Assembly: GCF_041734735.1 (NCBI RefSeq)
Contig: NC_134883.1
Location: 25,854,118-25,918,117 of the forward strand
DNA length: 64,000 nucleotides
Direction of reading: 5' to 3'
From: Babylonia areolata
Lineage: Eukaryota; Mollusca; Gastropoda; Neogastropoda; Buccinidae
Shown: positions 36,390 through 48,536 of the stretch, one piece after another
How positions within the stretch are numbered: position 1 is the first letter of the stretch
How the letters are laid out: each line of letters starts with the position of its first letter
Notes under the pieces: model-generated
Told to the model about the DNA's origin: nothing
Databases searched by the model: none
Seen by the model: the letters and a program-made list of their open reading frames with translations, nothing else
Translations under genes and position numbers: made by a program

Positions 36390-36748
36390 TGATGGGCACA
36401 ATAGCCGAGTGGTTAAGGCGTTGGACTTTCAATCTGTGGGTCCTGAGTTCGAATCTCAGTAAGGCATCTGGTGGGTAGAGGGTGGAGATTTTTCCGATCT
36501 CTCAGTGTGCTTGTGCCTGCCCCATCATGTGTATACACAAGCACAAGATCAAATACACATATTAAAGATCCTGTAATCCATGTCAGCGTTCGGTGGGCTA
36601 TGGAAACAAGATATACCCAGCATGCACACCCCTGAAAGCAGAGTATGGCTGCCTTCATGGTTGTGTAAAAAACGGTTGTACACGTAAATGCCCACACGTG
36701 TACATACGAGTGAAGTGAGAGTTGCAGCTCACCAACGAAGAAGAAGAA
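36390..36748 (+). mobile_element. SINE-A, full length with target-site duplication
   Basis: Best copy. It has the A box TAGCCGAGTGGTTAAGGCG and the B box GAGTTCGAATCTC (36445-36457), like a leucine/serine-type tRNA. The body is shared with the other copies and the tail is (GAA)n. It is flanked by a 9-bp duplication GAAATGGAG at 36381-36389 and 36749-36757. Confidence 0.85.
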
Positions 36749-36757
36749 GAAATGGAG

Positions 36758-38382
36758 CAATGGATTGTAACAAAAGCAGTAATTATTTTAATGCACAAAC
36801 ACACTGACAGGCCAGAAGAAAACTCCACCAAAAAATTTTAATGGACATTGGTCACAAACTCTCCTTGGAGAGACCAGTTCAAACTTCACACACAGAAAAA
36901 GCAACACAATAAAATAAAAATAAGGTTTGGTATTTTGTTTGTTTGTTTGATTGCTTCATGTCCAAACACTTCGTTGATATGAATCCTTGTTACACATTAT
37001 TGGAGCACAGTATACCTGTACTTATCTGTTTTTTATTTTCTTTAAAATAATAAATTTTTTAATCATTTTGAAGGGTTGTCACAGTTCAAATTGGCAGATG
37101 CATCATTCTCATGTAAAAACTTTTTTTTATTGTTCACACGAAAACAGGCATGCTTTAATTTATTATTTTCTCATTAAATTTCTGATTTGTGCTTGGAGTG
37201 TGGCTAAAAAGTTATGAAGATTTTAACAGTAGTTTTTCAACATAAAAAGGTGTTTTTTGTGTGCATAGATAGGAAAGAAAAGGAAATGATTTGGGATTGT
37301 TTTTCCTTTTGCTATTAAACTGAATTATGTTTTCACCATAGATTTATTAAATAAAACTTTTAAGGGAGGGCAGGAGTGATCAAGTGAATTTGGGTTTGTT
37401 GTATTGTCTATTGTATGTGACTGTCATCAATGAAGACTGAGCTTTCATGGAGTTTCTCTTTTATTGGGAATACAATATTCTCCTGGATATGGTTGCTTTC
37501 AATTCTTTTTTGTTTGTTTTTGTTTTACCCATTTATGAAAACAGAGTGAAATGAAAAGTGTATAATTTTGATGCATCACTATGTTTATCTGCATCATGCA
37601 GAACATTCCGTCCAGTTTTCTTGGATCTTTATGAGCATTACATATCCATGTTATGAATAACATTCCTTTTTTTTTGGTGACTTTATCAATTTGTGTTTTA
37701 TACACTTTGTCAAAGCCATGCCCTATGCATAATTTTTTTCTGTTCAGGACTTAATATGACATGGTTTTTCAGTGATTGTAACACTCATACTTCTCACTAC
37801 CTCTGTCAGATATTGTCAGATCAGAAGGTATGTCCAGTCTTTGATTGTTCACTGACTTGTAATTAATTAATTTAAGTTCCCATTATCGGTCTTCTTTTGA
37901 AGATGCAAATGCCCAAATACTGTTTGACAATATATCCAGTTTTGTTCTGTGAATTGAGAGCATCATACCAGCTGATGTACATCCAGATTTTTGTTTATTG
38001 AAAATTAAACTGGAAATGCCTGCCAAACTTTTTGTACTTTACAGTGTCGTAATTAATATTATTTTTTGAAATTTTCATGTGTACCCACATCAGGTTGCTT
38101 GACACAGAACCTGGTTCATGTGTACATCACATGTTGGCTTTATGTCATTGATTCTCATGCATTTGTCCCCCCCCAACCCCCTCTCTCTTTGTTATTTCAG
38201 AGAGGGAATGGAATTCTGTCAGCAGTGGTCACTACATTAGAGCTCTTGATAGCCAACTTGTCACCAGGAATGTGGCTGTTTATTGACTTATTTCAGTTAC
38301 CTTTTAGTAATTATTTTTTCTTCAGAATGTTGGATTTGATAACTGGATTCTCAACCAAATTTCCTGAATTCTGTCCCCAGCG
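36758..38382. other. No gene seen
   Basis: AT-rich sequence with T tracts. No conserved frame and no repeat family recognised. Confidence 0.5.
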
Positions 38383-38833
38383 CACCTGGTGGGTTAAAGG
38401 TAGAGATTTTTCCAATCTCCCAGGTCAACACATATGGGCAAACTTGTTCGTGCCTGAACCCCCTTAATGGGTAAACACATGCAGAAGATCAAATGCATAC
38501 ATTAACTTATGGTCCTGTCATCAGTGTTAGTGTTTGGTGGGTTAATGGAAACAAGAACCTACCCTGCATGCTCACCCCTGAAAATGGAGAATGGCTGCCT
38601 TCATTGTGGGGTAATAAACAAATGGTCATACACATAAAAAGTTACATACATGTCTGTGTGAGTATGTGTGCATGACTGAAATGAGTGATGAGCACCCAAA
38701 GGCAGTTCTCAGTTGGCGCTGTCCAGGTAGGCAGCCTGTTGTGCAAATGACTCCTTGTTTATAAATCGCATAGAGCTTGGTCTCTGACTGGGGATTAATA
38801 CCATAATTATATATAAGTATCCATATCATCATA
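38383..38833 (+). mobile_element. SINE-A, long-tailed subtype, head missing
   Basis: Body as in the other copies (GGTAGAGATTTTTCCAATCTC), then the extra tail with GTAGGCAGCCTGTTGTGCA and CATAGAGCTTGGTCTCTG, ending in ATC repeats. Same tail as the copy at 1-535. Confidence 0.7.
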
Positions 38834-40364
38834 ATTTGCATAGAATTGGAACACGCGATTTTCACTTGCACAAGTTTAAGCACACAAGCATGCATGCGCT
38901 TGTGTCTCATTAACTTACTTACAGTAAACGTAACACACAATGTAGAAGGGAATGGCAAAGAATAATACTGAAGGAACTGTAGTCTTCAAACTGCCAAGCA
39001 CCAAAATTATTACCAAGCCTTTTCTGCTGAAATTATCTGACATAGCATTTTCTCACTGTTTGTAAAATTATCTCATTTATTTTAATCGAGGAACAAGAAA
39101 GAACAGTTGGATGTTCAGACATGATTTATTTCCTTGTGATTACCAGTTCTGTTTCTTTTGTTTACTGATGGTATTTGTAGGGATATAAATCAATGTCAAT
39201 TTTACATGCCTTTGACTTAGTGTGTTGTGTGTGTATGTACACAAATGCACACAAGCGCATGCATGCTTGTGTGTGTGGATGGAAGTCATGTCGGCATTGC
39301 TGTATTTATATTTACATTTGTATTTCATTTTGAAAACATTTTAAAATGTTACATTTTGGATTCCCCAGGGTTGATTTTTCTTCAGTTATTACATGACTTT
39401 GAGTTTTCCTTTGACTTGTTTGAGTGATTTATATTTTAAAAACTTTTTCTTATTTAACTTTTGTTTTGTGGGTTCAGGTTAAACAGAGTTTTTTTTCCCT
39501 CTAAAACACAACATTGTTTTCAGATTAGTGTTTTCCCCCCATTCATTGACCAACACCTTTAACCTGATGAAATGATGTGTCAAACCTGGATGAAACTGGT
39601 ATTAAAGGTGTGTGGACTTGGATCTGTGCCGTGTTTAATTGATTAGGACATGTCACACAAGTTGAAGTGTGTTTGTAATTAAGCAAACTTTTTTTGTTTA
39701 GGGAAAAAAAAGTATGAGTAGATATGCAAACTAGGTTTAAAAACCAATACTAATTTACACAGCATACAAATTGAACATCTCTCTCTCCATCCCCATCCCA
39801 TCCACTTCTCTGATATCTCTCTGCATGCGTGCAGGTAACAGACAGGAAAGGGGTGTGCAGCTGAGAAAATGAAAATTGCCCTCCACTTTATAGGGTGAAG
39901 AAGTGAGTGGGGTGGGGACAGAGGAAGCAAAACTGCTATTGACAGAATCTAACAGCAACATTCTATAATTTTTGTTGTTTCATGAGATACCTTATTACTG
40001 ATTTTATTTTCAGTATTTGTCTACACACACAAATGCACACATATACAGAACATATACACTCACACTTTAGCATGCATAGTTACAAAACATGATTTAAGTA
40101 CAACACATAAAACACACACAGTGAACAAGAAACACAAGGTCATGTTGCCTTCAAAACCAACCTACCTTCTAATCGGCCAACGCAGTGGAAAGGTTTATTA
40201 TTATTATTTTTATTATATTTTTTTTTAATAGAATTTTTGGATTTCAGAACAAATCTCAACAAAATGAACTGTTAATGATTTGGAACAATGGCTTAATTCG
40301 GGATACTTACAACCTGTTATTGGTATGATTGGGAAGAACTTTTTTCATAATGTTTTAGCCAATT
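38834..40364. other. No gene seen
   Basis: AT-rich, with short CA-rich stretches near 40020-40130. Nothing recognisable. Confidence 0.5.
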
Positions 40365-40482
40365 TTGGCAGACAAAATATTTCCAGAGAAAATGGCAATG
40401 TTAAGGTTTACAAGGGACACACACACACACCCAAACACCAGGTTAATACAGACTCGCTTTGTTTACACAAGTGAGTCAAAAA
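40365..40482 (+). mobile_element. Fragment of the same fold-back family
   Basis: Matches the right end of the insertion at 30501-31413: AGAGAAAATGGCAATGTTAA, a CA-rich stretch, CAAACACCAGGTTAATAC and the terminal CACAAGTGAGTCAAAAA. Confidence 0.6.
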
Positions 40483-41295
40483 TGAGATTACAATATAAAA
40501 TCCTTAGAACAAAATACTAACAATAACATTAAGCGACATTGACTAATCAACAAAGATATGAATCTAAGATTAAGCATTGATAATAAATATAATGTAATGT
40601 GATTAGTACCATATAAACAGGGAAAACAAATTAATTTTATGTATTGATCAAAGGCATATGCTTTTGGAGGGCAGGGATACGCATGTTTGCATGGGTTGTT
40701 CATGTTTTCGTTTCTTTTTATTGTTTTCACACACACACACACACTTCAATACAAACATACAATACACAAACTTTATTGTCTATATTTTGGAACATGAATT
40801 TACTTTTTGGCAGCAGCATGTGTCCAACATAAAAAGAAAACAACAAACAAATAAAATGAATAAAAAGATCATTTCGGTAGCACCAAATGGAAATAGCTAT
40901 GTACACATATACAGATAATTGAAATTCTCATGCCCCTCCATTTCAGTCAGCCAAGCTGCACTGCACATCATCACACACGCACACACACACTCTCTCTCAC
41001 TTTCTCTCTCTCTAACAGAATATGCAACTACTAAGATCACAGTTCATCATCAGGCTAAATATTAAACCAAAAAGCAGCACTTATGTAGTTCATAAAAATT
41101 AAGAGGCATCACAGTAAAACAACTTTAATACACTCATACCAATCAAAAGCCCTAACACCACTTCTTCCGCCACCCCACCCCAATATACAGATGATCCTAG
41201 TGATGGCATCATAGATGTTACTGGTGAGGTCGTTGCAGATGTTCCTGGTGAGGTCGTAGCAGATTTTTTGCACGGCAGATGGAGTACGCGTCTCC

Positions 41296-41823
41296 TGGTG
41301 GTTCTGCAATCCACTGATGAACTAGAAGGTCGCTCTGCAAGTGCAGTCTTGAGGTGCAGAGTCTGGAACAGGTCTCATTGTTGGTCATACGTGATGCGTG
41401 GCGGTTCATGGTCGGTGTGGGTTGATGGAACACTTTGGTCTTGCTCAGACTGCAAGTCCAAACAGCTCACACTCATCACATTAAGTTTTCTCAATTTTTT
41501 TCCTTTTCTAAATAATAAAATCATTACACACATCACAATAACACAGTTTTATCAGGTTTCTTAACAAGTTTATTCTTCTCTTCCAAGAGATTCTCAGTAA
41601 CTTTCTCACCATTCACTATATCATCAAGCCCATGCTTTGAAGCACTGATACCTGTTGCAAGTCAAAGCATACCTGGACAACTGATGGTGGTTCTGCAATT
41701 CAATGATGAACCCCCTTCTGGAGCAGGTCCCATCATTGGTCATAGCAGATGCGTGGCAGTTGGTGGTTGGTGTGGGTTGATGGAACACTTCGGTCTTGCT
41801 CAGACTGTCAGTCCAAACAGCTC
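41296..41823. repeat. Spaced direct duplication, about 140-170 bp copies
   Basis: Copies at 41296-41468 and 41683-41823 share GGTGTGGGTTGATGGAACAC and GGTCTTGCTCAGACTG. The first copy carries an extra 30 bp. Just before it, short tandem repeats of CCTGGTGAGGTCGT (41220-41265). No reading frame or known family. Confidence 0.7.
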
Positions 41824-42099
41824 TGAGGGCTGTGAGAAGCCACCAAGCACTGATCAGCTGCAGGTCGGAGTCCTCATGGGCCACAACCACACAGTCATTA
41901 GCAGACGGCTTCTGTCTGCGTGCAATGTATGTTTTTCGTCTGTCAAAAATGTCACAGGTCTGGCAGTCAATTTTCTATTGTTCATGTCGCAAAAAGCGTC
42001 TTGTCTCCACCACCCCACACGCATTTTTTGATGACTTTTTCTAACCTCTCTGTCATGACTGGTCAAGTTTCCACCCCAACACACAGTGCCAAAAGTTAA

Positions 42100-42323
42100 C
42101 TCTCTCCATACGAACGGTGAAAGAGACGACGTTAACAGCGTTTCACCCCAATTACCACCATCAAAATATTGCAAGCGGAAGGCTCTTATATTGAAGAGGT
42201 GAATGTTGACAAAGAATACCACAATTCTGACGATGGAAGCTAAAGGTTGGGTCATTGAGACACCCACTGGACATCCGAGGGGTCTGTGTAGAGGAGAAGA
42301 GAGGACTGGCCATACTGAGTGAG
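42100..42323. mobile_element. MITE with TTAA target duplication (piggyBac-type)
   Basis: 224 bp between TTAA at 42096-42099 and at 42324-42327. The ends are imperfect inverted repeats: CTCTCTCCATACGAAC and, inward from the other end, CTCACTCAGTATGGCC. No coding capacity. Confidence 0.65.
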
Positions 42324-42639
42324 TTAATACACTGCAGACGACAGAAGTGCAGAACATTTGGGGTAATTACTTGCACACATTATTGCAACATGGGCATGCA
42401 GTAGTCTGTATTGGCCAACAGTAGTCAGCAGTAATCAGTTAGGTATAATGGTCATGGTCAAATCCTGTCAAAAAGTTAATACTTCATAACCGTCAAAAAC
42501 TAACACAATTTTGAATACCAATACTTGGTGAGCAGGCAGCAATGATCAGGTATGGATCAAAAGCCTGCCAAGGCATAATAATACACAGATGTGACATAAT
42601 AACGCAATCCGAACACTTTTGTCACAGAACGTCCCCCAG

Positions 42640-43000
42640 GGGACGTTTTAGTAAACTGTTGACAGTATTTTCTCCCTCTCCACAAGACCTTGAGTGGTGG
42701 TCTGGACGCTAGTCATTTGGATGAGACGATAAACTGAGGTCCCGCGATGCATGCATTTAGCACACATAAAAGAACCCACGGCAATAAAAAGGTTGTGCCT
42801 GGCAAAATTCTGTAGGAAAATCCACTTCAATAGGAAAAACAAATAAAATTTTAAGCAGGAAAAACTACAAAAAAAAAAGAAAAAAAAAGGGTTGTGCTGT
42901 CAGGATAGCCATGCGCTCTCCCTGGGGACAGCAGCCCAAATTTCACACAGACATCTGTTGTGACAAAAAGAGTAATACAAATACAAGTAATACAAACAGT
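42640..43000 (+). mobile_element. SINE-D sharing the SINE-B core
   Basis: Core CTAGTCATTTGGATGAGACG followed by GATAAACTGAGGTCCCG, as in SINE-B. Its own second half has CCCACGGCAATAAAAAGG, CTCTCCCTGGGGACAGC and a tail of TACAAATA-like repeats (42970-42998). The head is not recognisable. Flanked by imperfect GTCCcyCcrGGGAC-like sequence on both sides, perhaps an older repeat it entered. Confidence 0.6.
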
Positions 43001-43291
43001 CCTCCGAGGGACATTTTTGGACACTAACAAGTCCGGCAAGGGACTTAGGGAAGGGGGAGGGGACGATTTGGGATGTCACACTGGGTCACTTGCGCTGGCG
43101 GTATTCCTTTGTGTGTGTGTGTGTGTGGACCAAGTGACATAAAATGCAGTGGAGAAAGATAACTATAGACTGTCAGAAGTTGTGTTCTTGTGCCTAAATT
43201 GAATCATTTCTCACTTTTCTCTCTTTGTCTCACTCTGCAGTCTTACGCCAACATTTCAACCTGTCACACCACCGCGTTCACTCAAGTCAAG

Positions 43292-43493
43292 CTCACACAC
43301 AGTGTCTGCATTCTGACTTCACTCTTACCAAGGGATAAACAACATAACGTGAAGACACTCCTTTCTGATTATCAATGAATCAAAGAAAAAAACGTCAGAT
43401 AGAATCACACACAACGTTTGCATTCTGACTTCACTCTTACCAAGGGATATACACAACAACGTGAAGACAATCCTTTCTAATTATCAATGAATA
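43292..43493. repeat. Tandem duplication, period about 112 bp
   Basis: Copies at 43292-43384 and 43404-43493 share GCATTCTGACTTCACTCTTA and CCTTTCTRATTATCAATGAA. A weaker third echo (TAAGGGATAAACCACACG) lies near 43713. Confidence 0.7.
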
Positions 43494-43695
43494 AAAAAAC
43501 AAAAAAACCCAAAAAAAAACCAACAACCAAAAAACCACCACCAACCCCCCCTCTCCCCCCCCCCCCCCCCAAAAAAAAAACAAACAAAAAACCCCAACCA
43601 AAACAAAACCAACAAAAAACCCAACAAAACAACAACAACAACAACAAAAAAAAAAACCACCCCAAAAAACCAGACACACACAAAAAACAAAACAC
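43488..43695. repeat. A/C-only low-complexity tract
   Basis: About 200 bases almost without G or T on the plus strand, including a C tract at 43554-43570 and CAA repeats. Similar but shorter tracts lie at 1495-1590, 21613-21690, 32985-33030, 57858-57910 and 60065-60172. Confidence 0.8.
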
Positions 43696-44139
43696 AACGT
43701 CCACAGTCTCCCTTAAGGGATAAACCACACGAAAGTTCAATCCAAGGAATCGCAATCAGTAGTCTTCATTCTCTCTTACACCTCCCCTCCACAGCCTCCA
43801 AATCACATTAACAATTTCATTCGTTGCTTTTCACGACTGTGCTGACTTGGTGTTTCCAATCATGTATTGGTGGGCGACAGTCAGACAAACACCTTCGTCC
43901 AGTAACAGGCATTGAGGATCCTGAAACATCCTCAGAACCCGATTTTAGTTAAATAGAACAATTAGTAAAAATAGTACTCACATGACTCCAGTCGCTATTC
44001 TCGTTTTACCAGTGTTCAGAAACGAAAATGAAAAGGTAGGTAGGTAGGAGCTTATATAGCCTCGCGGCTTTCTTGTGCTCCGTCAATTGATTTGCCAGTA
44101 TTTTTCACTGAGGTGTTTAGCGCAGCGTGTTACAGTTAC

Positions 44140-44485
44140 ATATAGAATTTCATATAGATTGGTATGAGAAGAGTCTCAGTTATCAAAGTCATATTCTACA
44201 TCTTTGAAATTTGCATCTGCATCAAGGAGGCTCTTAAAACTGTTAAGAGTGTTAGTAAGTTTAATGTTAGTCGGAAGAGAATTCCATTTGCCAACCACTC
44301 TGATAGCAAATGAATGTTTCCTTAGGTTAGTGTTAGAAAACGGAACAAACAATTTGCCTGCATTGCCTCTTGTGATGTCAGATTTACTCAACTGAAATAG
44401 AGAGTCGAAATCAATGTCGTCCACTTGGTGAAATATTTTGTATGCTTGGATCAGGTCTCCGAAATTTACAAAATTTAGAAGAAAC
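44140..44485 (-). mobile_element. LINE C-terminal fragment, 5' truncated
   Basis: Continuous minus-strand reading GDLIQAYKIFHQVDDIDFD, then RGNAGKLFVPFSNTNLRKHS and FAIRVVGKWNSLPTNI, ending NSFKSLLDADANF. This is the usual last part of a jockey/CR1-type reverse transcriptase protein. The frame is open to its stop at 44176, so the copy is young or lightly mutated but carries only about 100 codons. A TACC repeat follows at about 44035-44052. Confidence 0.65.
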
Positions 44486-44489
44486 CAGA

Positions 44490-45495
44490 TGTCACCGAAT
44501 TTCTAACTATCAAACTCGAAATAACTGAACTGTGTTTCTGAAACACAATACTTCAAATCAGCTTCATCAAAGCTCCACAGTCCAAACATCAAGATTGAGA
44601 TTCACATTCTTTCTCAGAATGGCAACAGTGTCCCACGACACTCTCAGATCCCAAGGTTTATTATTTTTTTTCACAACATAACTCGTGAACACATATTCAC
44701 CCCAGCGCCTAAAAACACGTGCACCACGAGCCTTTCTCCACAAATCGAGTTCAAATGAATACAGTAACACAGCCACATCACACAGGAAATCTTCCCTTTA
44801 CAATAAGCAACATCATGACAAGCCAACTTTGTGTCATGACACAACCATATTATAGATTTTTTAAATTTTTTTATTTTTATTTTACACATATACAAATTAC
44901 TGACAAATACAAAAGTCACACACGCAGTAAACAAGTTGATACATAACACCCTGTGGAACTGGCAAAAACATAACTTAATAATTGTTTATAAGTTCAAACA
45001 TACAGTGCACACACTATAGTTCAACAGGCAGTGCATGAATCCATGCAAATTAATGCAGATCAAAGTCTGTCAAGATTTTCAGACGGCATTTTCTTTCCCC
45101 TGAGACCCATGTGAGGGCATCAAATCTAACGTCCTAATAGTAAATTATATTTTCGCACTTCTTTTTCCATCTTCATTGCTGTCTGCTTTTATACTGGTAA
45201 CAATTTTACTTTCTCGCCTCATGCATACAGTTGCTCATAATACACAATTTATAATATGAATAATTGTCACACTTATCAATGTAGTTGAGCGCTCAGCTTG
45301 CTACCATGACTGCCATAGCTCAACTCCACAGCGCATGCTGTAGCAAATGACATTTTGCACTTGACCTACTGATCTTAACTCGCGCATTAATACAAGTGCA
45401 ACACAATTCAAAATTTGACTGAACTAAACAAATGCTCCAAACATTTATAAAATCACGTCTGTGTATCATTCAGTGCCAGATTATGTCTGTTGTGC

Positions 45496-45547
<52 letters not shown>

Positions 45548-45839
45548 CTCAAAGCTTATTTTGATTCCATTCTAATCATTCACTATTGTAAAGATTTCAA
45601 CTGAAGCTAAGATTTCATCATTTTCTTCGTTTGTCATATATAATGCTACAAACATGACACAACCATATTCATATTGATAATTCAAAGAGGTTTTTCCATA
45701 TCCTTATTCCAATGTGCTATCAAAGAAACAGAACAGAAGAGAACAAAGTCTAGACTGAGGAAGAGAACAGGTTTGATCTGCAGCTAGCATGTCTTACAAG
45801 TGACTGGCACCATCCTGCCTGAACGCTCTCCTCTAATCG
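44490..45839. other. No gene seen
   Basis: AT-rich DNA with one long CA microsatellite (45500-45538). No coding signal before the LINE relic that starts near 45840. Confidence 0.5.
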
Positions 45840-48536
45840 CAAAAGTCACACGCTGAATACCGTACCTGCTGTACACGAAATGTCCGAAAGTCCTTGAGTG
45901 GCTCCACAGAGTGAAAGGGTCAGCGTGTACATCCCGAAAGAGCAGGATTTAAGTACCTCCAGCCAGTTCAAACCAATATCGCTCCTGAATGTCGAAGGAA
46001 AAATATTCTTCTCTGTCATGGCTGCAAGACTGACAAAATACCTCACAGAAAATGAATACCTGGACGTGTCAGTCCAGAGAGGCGGCATCCCAGGAGTTCC
46101 TGGCTGTGTAGAACATGCCACAATGATTTGGGATGCAACCCAAAGAGCAAAGGCAGAGAAAAAGAACCTAGACGTGGTATGGCTGGATCTGGCAAATGCA
46201 TGCGGGTCAGGTCCTCATGAGATGAACCAACTGGCTCTCGAGAAGCACCATGTCCCAACGAACATCAGGGAAATGCTAAAGAAGTACTTCCATGGCTTCT
46301 CAATGCAGTTCACCACCAAGGAATACAAAACAGATTGAAACAATCTGGAAGTGGGCATAGCCATGGGCTATGCAATTTCTCCAATCCTGTTCGTGCTGGC
46401 AATGGAAGTGATCTTGAAGGCCTCGAATGAAGGGAACGGATCGAGCCGACCTCCGTAATGAATGCCAGATACCTCCTTTGAAAGTCTTCATGGATGACAA
46501 CAGTCCTTTCAACAAAAGAGGATGACATTGGTGGAATATTGAAGCGGTTTGACGAGCTAGTTGCCTCTCAGCCAGGATGAACTTCAAACCCAAGAAATTA
46601 TGGAGCCTCTCACTGTGTAAAGGAAAGGTAGCTGAAACGGTCACATTCACTGTAGGCAACCAAGCCATTCCAACGGTGTCAGATGAACCAGTCAAGAGCC
46701 TTGGAAGATGGTATGATGAGTCCCTGAAAGATACAAAAAAGAGGAAAGGAAACCAAGCAGATAGCAGAAAAAAGGCCTGCATGTTATAGACCAGTGTATC
46801 CTTCCAGGCAAATACAAAGTGTGGTACCTACAGTTTATGCTGATACCAAAGCTCCTGTTGCCTCTCCTGATATATGATATCAGCTGTTGCACAGTCAAGT
46901 TGATTGAGGCAAAGATCAACAAGTACACACGCAAATGGCTTGGTGTCCCACCTGGTCTCACTGACGTGGCACTCTACTATCGCCAAACAAAGCTGAGACA
47001 ACCTCTGAAATCGATTGTCGAAGAATACAACGTAGGAAAGGCTTCTCAGCATGCTCCAAGACTCAGGAGACAGTATTGTGAGATCTTGCCAACCCAAGCT
47101 GAAGACTAGCAGAAAATGGAAAGTCAGGGAGATGGTCATTGCAGCGAAACAAAGTCTTAAGACTAAGGAAATGATAGGACACACTCAAACCAATAGACAG
47201 GGCCTGGGATCAACAAAGATGGAATGGTGGTCCAAGGCAAAGGGAAAAGCAAAACGAGACATGATCATACAGGAGATCAAGAAGGAAGAGGATAAAAGAG
47301 TCCAAAAGGCAGTCCAGCATCGCCAGCAGGGGCACTGGACAACATGGGAAAATGTGCTCTGAAGGAGCCTCAGCTGGAGCAACATGTGGAGCATGCCCTC
47401 TGAGTATCAGCTTCATCCTAAGATCTGTGTCCGACCTCCTTCTCTCGAATACAAACTTGGTGAAATGGGGGAAAGCAGATGACCCTGTGTACCCACTCTG
47501 CCATGGCAAACAAACAGTAGAACATGTCCTCAGCTCATGCAAAGTGGTGTTGAGCCAAGGACGGTACACATGGAGGCACAACCAAGCACTAAAAGAAATG
47601 GCACATATGGTGAGCACTGTCCAAGGAGCACCCACGCCACCAGAAGTTCCAGCAGAGTTCCTCTCTGCAGAAGGCGATAATATCTGGTCAGGACAGCTGC
47701 AACATAGGTATAGTGCACAGTATGGTATGTTACTGCTGGTGGCAGGTAAGCTTGATGAAGCTTGTATTACCTCACATAGATCTATGTGTAAGAGGAATGC
47801 ATACTGGTGGACATGTGATGAAAGGTGCTGAGAGGGTGTAGGCCTTTCATGTCAGTGATGTCAGGATATTTTGAGATTTTATCTGACCTGGGTTTTGGTT
47901 TTGTGTTTTGTGTTCCAGGTGTGCTGCTTGTAGGTGCTGCTTTAGGTGTAGGGTGAACGTTTTACTGTGTGCTGCTTGTAGGAAGTACTTAAAGTAGGCA
48001 GTGTGTGCTGCTTTAGTGTGTGTTGCTTAAACAAAGTTGCTTTTGCTAAGTAGGGTGAACTGCTTAGTGTGTGTGCTGATTTCCCATGTATATTGTAAAA
48101 GTAAACACTATAAAAACCACTCCATGTGGCCCTGCTATTAGTGTGAGGAGAGAGAGTGAGTGAGTGCAAGTGAGTGTCATTGTGTGCATCATCAGTCAAT
48201 TCTATATCCCCCTATCTGCTCCCCTCTCTCTTGGAATAGAATCGAACTGCACACAATCGAAATCCAACAGCAGTTTTTACACTAATCTAGCCAGCAGCCT
48301 GAGAGAATCTGGCTTCCAAGCCAAAGTCCTCACCACAGAGATTGGTGCAAGAGGGTTTATGAGCGCATCTGCCTACAGCCTCATGAAACAGCTGTTGATT
48401 TCTGGCAGAGAGAGGACACAGGCTCGCAAGGCAATGACAGAAGCAGCAGAAAAGAGTTCCAGCTGCATCTGGTCGAGGAGGAATGAAAGTAAACTTCGTA
48501 AGGATTACATTTCCCTACTCAAACTAGGCGTACGAT
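45840..48536 (+). mobile_element. LINE relic of the GCVEH / WLDLANAxGS reverse transcriptase family
   Basis: Open pieces read QFKPISLLNVEGKIFFSV, QRGGIPGVPGCVEHATMIWD, LDVVWLDLANACGSGPHEM, then in other frames VFMDDNSPFN (catalytic box, about 46490), IPKLLLPLLIYDIS, KWLGVPPGLTDVALYYRQTK, and a knuckle HGKQTVEHVLSSC followed by RYTWRHNQALK. A last piece at 48240-48536 reads TEIGARGFMSASAYSLMKQL. Proteins of this type recur in fish, cnidarians and molluscs. From memory they carry an RPD...E restriction-like nuclease segment between the knuckle and the tail; here about 400 unrelated bases (47835-48235) stand in that place. Many breaks; inactive. Confidence 0.7.

Noticed and set aside
36391-36465. 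tRNA-like sequence with good A and B boxes
   Set aside because: It is the head of a SINE-A copy: body, GAA tail and target duplication follow, so it is not a stand-alone tRNA gene.
41854-42357. Minus-strand open frame of 167 codons
   Set aside because: It runs straight through the TTAA-flanked MITE and into a duplicated repeat; no conserved domain.
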